DNA of 64,000 bases from Bradyrhizobium yuanmingense. Lineage in GTDB: Bacteria; Pseudomonadota; Alphaproteobacteria; Rhizobiales; Xanthobacteraceae. The notes beneath the pieces are model-generated. The model ran no database searches. It saw only the letters and a program-made list of their open reading frames with translations, and had not been told where the DNA came from. Below are positions 50,777 to 63,576 of the stretch, in pieces (position 1 is the stretch's first letter; each line of letters starts with the position of its first letter). Made by a program: the position numbers and the translations under genes. The stretch spans positions 62,001 to 126,000 of the forward strand of contig NZ_FMAE01000011.1 of NCBI RefSeq assembly GCF_900094575.1, in the 5' to 3' direction.

Positions 50777-51922
50777 ATGCTAGCGCACGACCAAGACTCC
50801 CTGAAACGCACCCCCCTCTACGACCTCCATGTGTCCCTGGGCGGCAAGATGGTGCCGTTCGCGGGCTATGACATGCCCGTGCAGTACCCCGCGGGCGTCT
50901 TGAAGGAGCACCTCCATACCCGCACCAAAGCGGGCCTGTTCGACGTCTCCCACATGGGCCAGCTCGCGCTCCGGCCGAAATCCGGCAATGTGGAGGACGC
51001 CGCCCGCGCGCTGGAGCGGCTGGTGCCGCAGGATATCGTGGCGATCGCCGCAGGGCGGCAGCGCTACGCCCAGTTCACCAATGACGACGGCGGCATTCTC
51101 GACGACCTGATGGTCGCCAATTTCGGCGATCACCTGTTCCTGGTCGTCAACGCCGCCTGCAAGGCCGAGGACGAGGCGCATCTGCGCGCGAGCCTGTCCG
51201 ACGCCTGCATCATCGACACGCTCGCAGACCGCGCGCTGATCGCGTTGCAGGGCCCGAAGGCGGAAGCGGCGCTGGCGAAATTCTGTGCAGACGCGCCGGC
51301 CATGAAATTCATGGATGCCGGCCCGCATGAGGTCGCCGGCATCAAGTGCTTCGTCTCGCGCTCCGGCTACACCGGCGAGGACGGCTTCGAGATCTCGGTT
51401 CCATCAGGCGATGCCGAACGCCTCGCAAAAATGCTGCTGGAAAATCCCGACGTGCTCCCGATTGGCCTCGGGGCCCGCGACAGCCTGCGGCTGGAAGCCG
51501 GGCTCTGCCTGTACGGCCACGACATCGACACCACGACCACGCCGGTCGAGGCCGCGCTGGAATGGTCGGTGCAGAAAAGCCGCCGCAGCGGCGGTGCGCG
51601 CACCGGCGGTTTCCCCGGCGCCGCGAAAATCCTCGCGCATTTCGATGGCGGCGCATCCCGCCGCCGCGTCGGCTTGCGCGCCGAAGGCCGCGCGCCGGTG
51701 CGCGAGGGCGCGCTGCTGTTTGCGAATGACGCGGCCGGCGAGCCGATCGGACAAGTCACCTCGGGCGGTTTCGGCCCGAGCCTGAATGCGCCGGTTGCGA
51801 TGGGCTACGTGCCCACGAATCTGAGCGCGCTTGGCACAAAGCTCTTCGCCGAGGTGCGCGGCCAGCGACTGCCCTTACAGGTGGCCGCCATGCCCTTCGT
51901 GAAAAACACCTACAAACGCTGA
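50777..51922 (+). CDS. gcvT: Glycine cleavage T protein (aminomethyltransferase)
   Basis: GcvT moves the methylene group from lipoyl-GcvH to tetrahydrofolate. The 381-residue protein has PLYDLHVSLGGKMVPFAGYDMPVQY, the FDVSHMGQ block and GYTGEDGFEI. First gene of gcvTHP behind the riboswitch. Confidence 0.97.
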   Translation: MLAHDQDSLKRTPLYDLHVSLGGKMVPFAGYDMPVQYPAGVLKEHLHTRTKAGLFDVSHMGQLALRPKSGNVEDAARALERLVPQDIVAIAAGRQRYAQFTNDDGGILDDLMVANFGDHLFLVVNAACKAEDEAHLRASLSDACIIDTLADRALIALQGPKAEAALAKFCADAPAMKFMDAGPHEVAGIKCFVSRSGYTGEDGFEISVPSGDAERLAKMLLENPDVLPIGLGARDSLRLEAGLCLYGHDIDTTTTPVEAALEWSVQKSRRSGGARTGGFPGAAKILAHFDGGASRRRVGLRAEGRAPVREGALLFANDAAGEPIGQVTSGGFGPSLNAPVAMGYVPTNLSALGTKLFAEVRGQRLPLQVAAMPFVKNTYKR

Positions 51923-51931
51923 GGATTCGAA

Positions 51932-52300
51932 ATGACCACGACGCTGTACACCTCTGATCACGAATGGCTGGCGATCGACGGCGATGTCGCCACCGTCGGC
52001 ATCACCGATTACGCCCAGCAGCAGCTCGGCGACGTCGTGTTCGTCGAGCTGCCCAAGGTCGGCCGCGCGCTGAAGAAGGCGGAGGCCGCCGCGGTCGTCG
52101 AATCCGTCAAGGCGGCCTCCGACGTCTACGCGCCGATCTCTGGCGAAGTGCTCGAGACCAACGCCGAGCTCGTGGCCGAGCCGGCGCTGGTGAACTCGGA
52201 TGCACAAGGCAAGGCGTGGTTCTTCAAGGTCAAGATGGCCGACAGAAGCGAGCTCGGCGGCCTCATGGATGAAGCCGCCTACAAGGCGCATACGGCTTAA
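51932..52300 (+). CDS. gcvH: Glycine cleavage H protein
   Basis: The lipoyl carrier of the glycine cleavage complex; the lipoylated Lys60 is in VVESVKAASDVYAP. The 122-residue length is standard. It lies 9 bp after gcvT with a gagga site. Confidence 0.98.
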   Translation: MTTTLYTSDHEWLAIDGDVATVGITDYAQQQLGDVVFVELPKVGRALKKAEAAAVVESVKAASDVYAPISGEVLETNAELVAEPALVNSDAQGKAWFFKVKMADRSELGGLMDEAAYKAHTA

Positions 52301-52317
52301 GCACGATGGAGCAAGCG

Positions 52318-55185
<2,868 letters not shown>

Positions 55186-55190
55186 GATGT

Positions 55191-55299
55191 GTAGGGTGGG
55201 TTAGCCTCGCGGCTGCGCAAAGCGCAGTCCGCGACGCGTAACCCACCACTTCTGCGTCCGCTGAACCGAACGGTGGTGGATTACGCCTTCGGCCCTACG
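55191..55299. repeat. Dispersed palindromic repeat, family D
   Basis: Starts gtagggtgggttagcctcg, contains aacccaccac in inverted orientation and ends attacgccttcggccctac. It occupies the gap between the converging gcvP and the paralog array and probably ends transcription both ways. Confidence 0.7.
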
Positions 55300-55314
55300 G
55301 CACTGCGTGCGCCG

Positions 55315-56310
55315 CTAGGGCGCAATCAACAACCGGCGCTCGCCATCCCACCGCCAAAGCCGTTCATTGGTGAGCAGCGTGCCGCCCCACCAACGTCGAA
55401 TCGGATTGTGGCGACGGAAATCTTCGCGGCCTTCCAGAACCGCTTTGCCAAATTCAGTCAGCGACAACCGGCTCCGACGATAGGCGGCGTTGCGACCTCG
55501 CGCATCGTGCGGGGCGAGCGTCGCGAGTTTCGGATCGAGACCTGCGACCGCCGGCATCGGGCCCGACGCAAGCCCTTCGAGCAACGGACCCAGCTCCCAC
55601 TGGTCGAACACGCGCGTTTCGAGCAGCCCGCCCGGCTGAAACAGTTCTTTTGTACGGTTGTGCCCCCTTGCAATCAGCTCGATAAGCCGCGCCTCCGTCG
55701 CGCCCAATCCGGTGATTGGTGACGGCAGTTCAGCTAGCAACGCTTCCAGAGCCGGCTTCAGGAAAGGTAGCCTGGGTAAATCCCTTGTCAGCAACCCGAA
55801 GCAAAGTTCAGGCGTCGGCGCCCGATACGCCTCCCAGGCCATGTTGGCTATCTCGAAGTCGCACTCTGCGATCTCCGATTCCCGCACCGTACGATCGCGA
55901 AGTTGCGGGCCGTCCGCTTCGCGCAGATCGAAATTGACCCGTCGCAGTCTAAGACAATGGGTGATCGATGGATGGGACCGCAAATAGTCCAGCATCCAGA
56001 TGAGTTGCAATTGACTGTTAGGCTCAGGGTCGAACCACAGCTCGATGAACTCGACGCCATAGGTCTCGCAAAACCAAACCAGGCCAGTCTCCTTGTGCGC
56101 GAGACCGGTCTGAGGCAACCGGCCAACAAGATCGGACCACCGCACCTCCGGATCGCCCCTGTAATAGCCTCCCGTAAGATAGTCCTCGAGGTGGTGCGAC
56201 GTAGGCAACGGCCCCCAAACGAACCGAAAGATCAACGGGACGACCATGTCAGCACGACCAGCATAGGTGAGACCAACGCCGGACGAACTAGTCAGAATCA
56301 CACGCTTCAT
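55315..56310 (-). CDS. Paralog array member 1 (DUF1835/DUF3658-like, function unknown)
   Basis: The 331-residue soluble protein has an N-terminal DUF1835-like Rossmann-type part (KRVILTSSSG..., FVWGPLP) and a middle block PNSQLQLIWMLDYL. The C-terminal part has WEAYRAPTPELCFGLL, TGLGATEARLIELI and LSLTEFGKAVLEG, ending HNPIRRWWGGTLLTNERLWRW. It is the last of four tandem paralogs, 141 bp after member 2. The short family ends in LLIAP. Confidence 0.7.
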   Translation of the reverse strand: MKRVILTSSSGVGLTYAGRADMVVPLIFRFVWGPLPTSHHLEDYLTGGYYRGDPEVRWSDLVGRLPQTGLAHKETGLVWFCETYGVEFIELWFDPEPNSQLQLIWMLDYLRSHPSITHCLRLRRVNFDLREADGPQLRDRTVRESEIAECDFEIANMAWEAYRAPTPELCFGLLTRDLPRLPFLKPALEALLAELPSPITGLGATEARLIELIARGHNRTKELFQPGGLLETRVFDQWELGPLLEGLASGPMPAVAGLDPKLATLAPHDARGRNAAYRRSRLSLTEFGKAVLEGREDFRRHNPIRRWWGGTLLTNERLWRWDGERRLLIAP

Positions 56311-56451
56311 CGTCGACGCGCCCTTGTTCACCGGCAGCATCAGGCCGGTACAATAGTCAAGCAGTGGCCTCATCCGCGCTGCCGGACCGATAACACTTCT
56401 CGCGGCGCGGCCGAGTGACTCAGTAAGACTAGTCCATCCTACGAAGCTGAC

Positions 56452-57426
56452 CTAGGGCGCAACCAGCAATCGGCTTTCGCGATCCCACCGCCACAGCCGT
56501 TCGTTGGTCAACTCGGTCCCACCCCACCATCGTTTAATGGCATTGTGCCGCCACATATCGTCTTCGCGGGCGAGAAGTGAACGCCCGAGTTCAGTCAGCG
56601 TGAGCCTCCACTCACTCCTGCCGAAGTAACGATCCTCATTGTCGAACGCCGGATCGCCCAATAAGAGCGACGGCGCCGAATACGCCCCCAGCTCGAGCAA
56701 AGCGTCACGCGCGTCGTTTTCGCCGAATACATCGCGAAGCCATCTCGCGTGTTGGACGAGCCTTGGGTCGGTTTGCCCGTCGTTCACAGAATCCAGCAGA
56801 TCCATTTCAGTTGCACCGAGTCCCGTCACGCTGTCCGGAAGCTCTTCGAGCACCGCGATTAGCGCCGATCGAAGTCTCGGCAGGAGCATCAGATCCGTCA
56901 TGAGCAGATCGAAACAGGATTCTGGCGTTTCAGCCCGATAGGCCCGCCAGGCGCGGCTTGCCGTCACCAAATGGTTCTCGGTCACCTTGAAGGCCGGCAG
57001 CTTCCATTTTGCGACAGACTCCGGGGTATTGTTGGCAATAGTATCGTCCGCATGCACCAGGCTCAGCTTGCTCGTGATCTCCCTGTGAGGACGAATCAGG
57101 TCCAGCAGCCAGACGAGCACAAGTTGATCATTGGGCCGAGCATCCACCCATATTTCAATTGAGTCGAACTTCTCGCACAGCTCGAACAAACCAATATCGC
57201 GCGTGCCGAAGCCGTCGAGTGCACCGCGACAAACGTCATCGAGCCAATGATCGCCGGGATTGCGGTGCTTTTCCGATCGGCGCTCCAGGCCCCTCAAGAG
57301 TTGCTCGTCGGAAGGCAGTTCCCCCAAGACGAACCGCGGATAGAACCCGAGCGCGACGTTCGCAACGCCGGACTGGCGAAGTGTGTCCTCCGCACGATCG
57401 TTCGTTGCCAGGATCAAATGTGACAC
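56452..57426 (-). CDS. Paralog array member 2 (DUF1835/DUF3658-like, function unknown)
   Basis: A 324-residue paralog starting at GTG (57426). It keeps PNDQLVLVWLLDLI, AYRAETPESCFDLL, TGLGATEMDLLD and HNAIKRWWGGTELTNERLWRW. It is the most diverged member: the N-terminal VWGPLP motif becomes VLGELP. Codon use looks less GC-rich than the neighbours (impression, not computed). It is 54 bp from member 3. Confidence 0.7.
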   Translation of the reverse strand: MSHLILATNDRAEDTLRQSGVANVALGFYPRFVLGELPSDEQLLRGLERRSEKHRNPGDHWLDDVCRGALDGFGTRDIGLFELCEKFDSIEIWVDARPNDQLVLVWLLDLIRPHREITSKLSLVHADDTIANNTPESVAKWKLPAFKVTENHLVTASRAWRAYRAETPESCFDLLMTDLMLLPRLRSALIAVLEELPDSVTGLGATEMDLLDSVNDGQTDPRLVQHARWLRDVFGENDARDALLELGAYSAPSLLLGDPAFDNEDRYFGRSEWRLTLTELGRSLLAREDDMWRHNAIKRWWGGTELTNERLWRWDRESRLLVAP

Positions 57427-57480
57427 GATTGCCTCTCGAAATGATACAATACAAGAACACTCTGAGCGAAGAGTTACGCA

Positions 57481-58479
57481 CTAATCAGGCGCGATGAGTG
57501 AGAGGGCCTCGGGGTCCCACTGCCACAGCCGGTCGTTGGTCAGATGGATGCCGCCCCACCAGCGATCGATTCGGTTATGGCGGCAAAAGTTTTCATCGCC
57601 GCCAAGCACCGCTTTGCCGAACGCGGTGAGCGACAAGCGGGATTGCTTGTACCGCTGGAGGCGGCTCGAATCGTCGTGCATCTCCAGGGAAAACGGGCCT
57701 TCGTCCAGTCCAGCGACCGCTGCCCTCTCGCATCGTGCTAGTCCATCAAGCAGGGCGCCAACTTCCCAGTAATCGAAGACGCGACGCTCGTTGGGCTTCT
57801 GATATCCCGGGAACACATCAAAGGGCTGCACCTCGCCCGGCGCGATCAATTCCAGAATCCGCGTTTCCGTGGCCCCAAGGCCGCTGGTCACGTTGGGAAG
57901 CTCTTCGAGCAGATCAACGACGCAACGCTCGAGCTGCGGAAGCAGGCGCAAATCCGTTTCGAGGAGATCGAACCAGGCCTGCGGCGTCGGCGCACGGTAA
58001 GCTCGCCAGGCGCGACCAGCCAGTTCAAGGTGATCTTTCGTGAGCTTGACAATCGGTGGGTTCAGCTTCGCCAGTTGCGTTGGCGCGACATCGCCTACGG
58101 CAAGGTCCAGGTGACGTATCGCGAGCTTGGACAATGCCGCTTCCTCGATGCCGCAATGGTCGAGTAGCCAGAGCAGAAGTAATTGTGCGTTCGGCTCTGG
58201 CCCCATCCATAGTTCGGCCGAGCCACATTCGGACAACAGATCAATCAGTCCGCGCCCCTTCACCCCAGACCTTTCCAGGCGCCAAACCGGCGTGTCGTCG
58301 AGCCAGTGCAGGCCGTTCGGCTGAGCCACGCGCGGGGAGAAGAATGCCTGGCATTCCGTTTGCGTGGGCGGCGGTCCCCAGACCAAGCGACGCTCGATCG
58401 CAAGGACGAGGTCGGCAAGGCCGGCCCGCTGTATCGCGCCGGCGGCGGACGAATCTGTTGTCACAATGAGCCGCGTCAC
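57481..58479 (-). CDS. Paralog array member 3 (DUF1835/DUF3658-like, function unknown)
   Basis: A 332-residue paralog with a GTG start (58479) preceded by gagagg inside the 9-bp gap after member 4, so the two are coupled. Conserved blocks: TRLIVTTDSSAAGAIQRAGL, LVWGPPP, EPNAQLLLLWLLDH, AYRAPTPQAWFDLL, SGLGATETRILELI and the RWWGGIHLTNDRLWQW end. Confidence 0.7.
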   Translation of the reverse strand: MTRLIVTTDSSAAGAIQRAGLADLVLAIERRLVWGPPPTQTECQAFFSPRVAQPNGLHWLDDTPVWRLERSGVKGRGLIDLLSECGSAELWMGPEPNAQLLLLWLLDHCGIEEAALSKLAIRHLDLAVGDVAPTQLAKLNPPIVKLTKDHLELAGRAWRAYRAPTPQAWFDLLETDLRLLPQLERCVVDLLEELPNVTSGLGATETRILELIAPGEVQPFDVFPGYQKPNERRVFDYWEVGALLDGLARCERAAVAGLDEGPFSLEMHDDSSRLQRYKQSRLSLTAFGKAVLGGDENFCRHNRIDRWWGGIHLTNDRLWQWDPEALSLIAPD

Positions 58480-58488
58480 GTCAGCCTC

Positions 58489-59472
58489 TCAGGGCATCGT
58501 CAGGACAGGGCCGGAGCGCCACAGCCGATCGTTGGTCAGATGCGTGCCACCCCACCAACGATCGATCGGATTGTAACGGCTGAAGTCGTCATGGCCCGCC
58601 AGGACAGCCTTCCCGAACTCGGTCAGCGAAAGGCGGCTGCGCAGATAGACTTCATGCCGAGCCCTCAAATTCTTAGGGTCGATCGTGCGCAGTTCGTCGC
58701 CCAAGCCGGCCACGGCCGGCCTCGGGCCGAGCGCTAGCCCCTCAAGCAACGAGCCCAACTCAAATTCTCCGAACACATAGGTACGCCGCTGCGAGCGCAG
58801 GTGAAACAACCCGTTCGTGTTGGCAAACCCTCTGGCAAGCATCTCAAGCAATCGCGTCTCGGTCGCACCAAGCCCGGTCCTGGGTGACGGCAGTTCCGCC
58901 AGCAGATCGAGCAAAACCGGCCGCAGCATCAGCAAGGCACTCAGATCGCGGTGAAGCAAATCCATGCAAGCCTCAGGCGTCCGCGCGCGATAGGCCGACC
59001 ACGCCAACTTGGCAGTCTCGAACTCCTCCGCAGCAACGTCCATAACAGGAATATGGGGCTCGCCCTTGGCGAAATCATAATCGGGACTGAAAAACAGATC
59101 GGAGTCCAGCAATCGCAGCCCGAGCTTCTGCGCTAGCGCAGGATAGCTGCTGAGGTGATCGAGCAACCAGACCAGTTGCAATTGGTCGCGCGGAGTCGCT
59201 CCGAACCAGAGTTCGATCTCGTCATACGGCTCGCAAAATTCGGCCAGCGACAATTTGCGGCCCTTGGCGCCGCGGGACCAGCGGACCCAATCCGACCAAT
59301 GTTCGGCATGGCCTAGCTCTGCGGTTTGGGCAGCCAAATAAGCTGAGAGCTTTTCCGCCGGCGGGAGCGGCCCCCACTCAAATTGAAAATGGAAAGGTAT
59401 GACGATCTCGGCCAACCCCGATCGACCGAGATCACTCCCGCCGCCCCAGCCAGTCAAGATCAGCCGCTTCAT
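58489..59472 (-). CDS. Paralog array member 4 (DUF1835/DUF3658-like, function unknown)
   Basis: A 327-residue paralog, first in transcription order. ATG at 59472 with ggtgg upstream. Blocks: KRLILTGWGGGSDLG, FEWGPLP, PRDQLQLVWLLDHL, AYRARTPEACMDLL, TGLGATETRLLEML and RWWGGTHLTNDRLWR. It begins 104 bp after recA on the same strand, behind a strong terminator, so it must use read-through or a very short promoter region. Confidence 0.7.
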   Translation of the reverse strand: MKRLILTGWGGGSDLGRSGLAEIVIPFHFQFEWGPLPPAEKLSAYLAAQTAELGHAEHWSDWVRWSRGAKGRKLSLAEFCEPYDEIELWFGATPRDQLQLVWLLDHLSSYPALAQKLGLRLLDSDLFFSPDYDFAKGEPHIPVMDVAAEEFETAKLAWSAYRARTPEACMDLLHRDLSALLMLRPVLLDLLAELPSPRTGLGATETRLLEMLARGFANTNGLFHLRSQRRTYVFGEFELGSLLEGLALGPRPAVAGLGDELRTIDPKNLRARHEVYLRSRLSLTEFGKAVLAGHDDFSRYNPIDRWWGGTHLTNDRLWRSGPVLTMP

Positions 59473-59493
59473 CGCACCACCTGATCAACGCGA

Positions 59494-59569
59494 CGCAAAA
59501 CGAAACGGGCACCGAAGACGTCGGCAACTCAACGTCCTCAGTGCCCGCTCCTCGCGAAAAATTTTCGCG
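59494..59569 (-). terminator. Rho-independent terminator of recA, with a second palindrome
   Basis: On the minus strand, the stem at 59507-59546 pairs 15 bases (arms gggcaccgaagacgt and acgtcctcagtgccc) with a 10-base loop and is followed by gtttcgttttgc. A perfect palindrome cgcgaaaa-a-ttttcgcg (59553-59569) lies between it and the recA stop. Confidence 0.8.
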
Positions 59570-59576
59570 TTAGGTC

Positions 59577-60665
<1,089 letters not shown>

Positions 60666-60757
60666 TGGGTCGTGCTCCTTATGGCGAGGATTCGCGTGAG
60701 GGACAAACGGTTGCGAGGCAGCTCGGCGATAAAAGCAATGTACCCCATTTGTTCTCA

Positions 60758-60772
60758 GTTCGCAATATGTTC
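60758..60772 (-). promoter_or_regulatory. LexA (SOS) box of recA
   Basis: On the minus strand the site is GAAC-ATATTGC-GAAC, a perfect alphaproteobacterial GAAC-N7-GAAC box, 93 bp before the recA ATG. Another GTTC (plus strand) overlaps next to it at 60751-60754. Confidence 0.88.
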
Positions 60773-60998
60773 TTTTGCGGGTTTTCCCCTTTGCCCTAAT
60801 TTCCCTCAGCAGTGTCAAAGCGGCGGCCTGTCCTGAACACATTCCCAGCCGGTTAGCGTCAGGCGCTCGGTACCGCGGAAACAATTCGGCTTCGTCAACA
60901 AGACGAAAGCCAAACCCGATGCGATGGAAATCAAAATGGCCCAGCCAATCCGCTTCAAGGGGAGAATTCTCTAACTGTTCTAATCTGTCTCTGCGGGT

Positions 60999-61012
60999 GT
61001 CCTAATTAGGAC
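60999..61012. repeat. Perfect 14-bp palindrome gtcctaattaggac
   Basis: A perfect AT-centred palindrome, extended with weak pairing by gg/cc on each side, in the gene-poor 750-bp stretch upstream of recA. It looks like a dimeric repressor site. A second inverted repeat agctgtt-cga-aacagct is at 61058-61074. The rest of 60666-61083 shows nothing else except the SOS box. Confidence 0.5.
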
Positions 61013-61083
61013 AGCCCCAAGGGTTTTTGTCTTGCCGACTGGACCAGAAGACCACAGAGCTGTTCGAAACAGCTTCATGAACC

Positions 61084-61230
61084 ATGGCTGCGCGTCCGCG
61101 TTGCCGCGGCATGCATCGCCTATGGTATTTCGTGGCCTTCCTCGCCGTCACCGCAACCTCATTCGGTGCCCTGGTGGCAAGTTCCTGGGATGACCGGAGG
61201 CCGCCTCGTCTGGCGGCCTCTTTCGGTTGA
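61084..61230 (+). CDS. Possible 48-aa small membrane protein
   Basis: ATG-initiated frame with a basic start, one hydrophobic segment (WYFVAFLAVTATSFGALVA) and a polar end. It is the only coding candidate in this stretch, but its 3' end overlaps a hairpin, so it may be chance. No family recognised. Confidence 0.28.
   Translation: MAARPRCRGMHRLWYFVAFLAVTATSFGALVASSWDDRRPPRLAASFG
61197..61224 (+). terminator. GC-rich hairpin with short T-run
   Basis: The stem gaggccgcc/ggcggcctc with loop tcgtct is followed by tttcgg, the look of an intrinsic terminator on the plus strand. It could end a small RNA or the 48-aa frame. Confidence 0.4.
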
Positions 61231-61418
61231 TAAATCAACCTCTGACAAACCAGCCATGCTGGATCGTCACGCTCCCCGCTTTGCTCTGCGTGCACAACTG
61301 AACAGACGCGGATCCATTTCTGGATCCTAATGCATCATCACCGCGCGGACCCTGGCCACTATCGGTGATGAGAACGCTGACCTCGCGCTCCCGCCTCCTC
61401 GCACGGAAAGAGCGCGCC

Positions 61419-61618
61419 ATGTTGAAGCGACGACGTTTCAAGCAGCAACTGACCCTTCAGGACCGGCTGTCGGCATGGGTGAAGCAGGTCCGCGAGCAGG
61501 CATCCAAGCTACCTCCGGGCCGGAGCGGGACGCGCTGCTCAAGAAGGCGCGCCAGGCCGACGTTGCCAATCATCTGAACGATTGGGTCAAATCGCCGGGG
61601 CTGCAGCCGCCGGAATAG
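61419..61618 (+). pseudogene. Small helical protein gene with a one-base frameshift
   Basis: ATG at 61419 reads MLKRRRFKQQLTLQDRLSAW and continues to KLPPG; then the frame shifts. In the +1 frame from about 61520 the natural continuation is PERDALLKKARQADVANHL ending SPGLQPPE at 61618. Restoring one C in ccgggcc (61516-61522) gives an intact 66-residue protein. Either a real mutation or a base-call error. Confidence 0.65.
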
Positions 61619-61772
61619 TCGCCTACGCCGGGTTCCTCGACGCGACCATGACCGGGATCAACGACGCGCGACCAGGGCGCCGTCATGTTTCCGTAATCCT
61701 ACGGCACCGAACCTTTTCGCGGTCTCGGGCCTTCTGTGGGGATGGGACCGCAACTTTTGGGGATCTCTGGTC

Positions 61773-61943
61773 ATGACGAACAACGACACGCACCACGATA
61801 CGCTGAGGCAAAAGCCGCTGCTGGACGCCGCCCACGAGGAGATGGTGAAGTTCGAGCGCAAGGAAAACGAGTTCCGCAAGAAGGACCGCGAAGAGCGCGC
61901 CGCCGAGCTCCGTCTGCCGCTGAACGAGATCAAGGTTCATTAG
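61773..61943 (+). CDS. Small hypothetical coiled-coil protein (56 aa)
   Basis: The frame encodes a highly charged, probably helical peptide (HEEMVKFERKENEFRKKDRE). It is co-oriented with the frameshifted small gene. No family assigned; the biased charge pattern and ATG with a ggggat site support it. Confidence 0.5.
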   Translation: MTNNDTHHDTLRQKPLLDAAHEEMVKFERKENEFRKKDREERAAELRLPLNEIKVH

Positions 61944-62223
61944 GCACTGCCAGGACCGCCGTCCGGAGCGGGCCAGGCCCGCCCGCGATGCGGCACTCCG
62001 CTCTGTTCCTTGCCCGGAACCTCCGATCGGCATCGCCGGTCGGGGCGCCGCGACCGCGGATGCACCAGGTAGCTAAATACTACCAGCAACCCATTGGCGA
62101 AGCGATGAAATCGCCAGGACCCCTACTGTGCATGGGGTTGTTTTGCCACTTTTGAGAGGCAAGGCGCGCCGGCGCCTTCGATAGGACGGCCCAGCACGTC
62201 AGTTCCGTCTGCAGCAGCGCCTG

Positions 62224-62313
62224 CTAGAGCACCGCCAGCAGAACCAGGCCTATCACCAGCACGACGAAGCCAGCCGCCGTCGCGGCGGCGAATGACCGCT
62301 CTACGTTATCCAT
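62224..62313 (-). CDS. Possible 29-aa single-span membrane peptide
   Basis: MDNVERSFAA followed by an unbroken hydrophobic helix to the stop (AAGFVVLVIGLVLLAVL). ATG at 62313 has ggtgg upstream. A longer frame upstream is not convincing. Small membrane peptides of this kind are common, but evidence is only compositional. Confidence 0.4.
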   Translation of the reverse strand: MDNVERSFAAATAAGFVVLVIGLVLLAVL

Positions 62314-62517
62314 ATGATGCCACCCCGTTTCCGGCGCGCCACGTTTCCCCCATGGCTGCGCCGAACGGATAAAATCTTGCCGACGGGTGTGTCCGCAGTG
62401 GTGCGGACGGATGTCGAAATTGGGACCGGTACGGGGCCAGTGTGCGGCCTTTCGATCGCGCACCTGCCGGCGGTCCGCCTGTCAGGCTTTCGTCAGCCAG
62501 CCGGCTAGCTCGCCCGG

Positions 62518-62769
62518 CTACCGGCCGGCGCGGGGCTCCCGCTCCTCCTGGGTCAGGCGCAGCGAGAAGGCGCGGATCGCGGGCGCCGCCAGCAGCACGA
62601 CCGGCAGCATCGCAGCCCATGCGATCAGCCAGGACACCATCCAGTGCCGCACGAAGAGCATCGGGCTGCCGGCGGGAAAGCTGGCGATCCCCGCCGCGAT
62701 CAGCGAGGTCAGCCCGGACTGGATGATGCCGAAGACGAAATGCGAGTAGCGGCGGGGAATGCCGAGCAT
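62518..62769 (-). CDS. DUF2798-like membrane protein
   Basis: The 83-residue protein has two transmembrane segments (FGIIQSGLTSLIAAGIAS; WLIAWAAMLPVVLLAAPAI) and the DUF2798 start PRRYSHFVFGIIQS. Family function unknown. ATG at 62769 is chosen because the upstream extension is low-complexity. Confidence 0.75.
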   Translation of the reverse strand: MLGIPRRYSHFVFGIIQSGLTSLIAAGIASFPAGSPMLFVRHWMVSWLIAWAAMLPVVLLAAPAIRAFSLRLTQEEREPRAGR

Positions 62770-63004
62770 GAGGCGCCCATGGTTGCTTGCCCGTGATCGG
62801 CAAGCAAGGCACATGCCGTCGAGCGGATCCGGCGCTTCGATTGGAACCGCGATGCGGGACCGCCGGATGCACCCCGGCCGGGCTCCAGGAACTTTGTTCA
62901 TGGTCGGAGAACCACGGAGGCCGCGGGCGACATTTTTCTTGCCTGCGGAATATTGCGACGACCAACATGTTTGCAGGCACAAGGGTGAATCGTGGGAGGT
63001 GACC

Positions 63005-63193
63005 ATGAATCACAGGGGCGTCGAGTTCACCATCGCCAAGACGGCGATTCCCGCAGTCTGGCAGTGGCAGTTCCGCATCGGCGACCGGATCAGGACCGGC
63101 AAGACCGAGACCCGGATCGACCTGCTGGCGATCCGGCGCGTGCAGCTGCGCATCGACCGCGAACTGAAGGCGATCGGGCGAAAGACGGCCTGA
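63005..63193 (+). CDS. Small hypothetical protein (62 aa)
   Basis: MNHRGVEFTI with WQWQFRIGDRIRTGKTETR and a basic helical C-terminus. ATG at 63005 follows gggaggtgacc. The compact strand-helix layout suggests a folded domain; I recall similar Bradyrhizobium small proteins but name no family. Confidence 0.6.
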   Translation: MNHRGVEFTIAKTAIPAVWQWQFRIGDRIRTGKTETRIDLLAIRRVQLRIDRELKAIGRKTA

Positions 63194-63223
63194 ACCGTTT
63201 CGCCTTCTGCGTCATAGCGCGCG

Positions 63224-63478
63224 TCAGTCGGCGCTGGGCAGCCGACGCATGGTGAACTCGATATCGCCGCCGGGCAATTCGCGCCAGGTCTCGACCTCGC
63301 TCATATAGCCGGCCTTGGGGTAGCGGGCGAAGAAGGCCTGCGCCCGCTCCCGTGCCGCCGCCCGCGGCAGCGTGAAGGTCTCGCGCAGATAGCCATCGCC
63401 GGCGGACTGGCCGGGCTTGCCGGCCGCCTTGCGCCGGCGCGCCATCCGCTCGGCGAGATCCCGCGGACGATCGGCCAT
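63224..63478 (-). CDS. Small hypothetical protein (84 aa)
   Basis: Basic N-terminus (RDLAERMARRRKAAGKPG) then LRETFTLPRAAARERAQAFF and GYMSEVETWRELPGGDIEF. The first part may be disordered. MADRP at 63478 is the likely start. Convergent with the 62-aa gene. Function unknown. Confidence 0.6.
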   Translation of the reverse strand: MADRPRDLAERMARRRKAAGKPGQSAGDGYLRETFTLPRAAARERAQAFFARYPKAGYMSEVETWRELPGGDIEFTMRRLPSAD

Positions 63479-63576
63479 GTCCTGCCTTCCTCTGCGCACT
63501 ACGCTACCGACAATGTAGGGCGCGGGCCGGATCAAGAGGAGTCCTTCCGAGGAGCATTGTGCCTCCCCGGAACGGG

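Noticed and set aside
61736..62155. A longer frame overlapping the 56-aa small gene
   Set aside because: It has shadow-type composition; the charged 56-aa frame at 61773 is more coherent.
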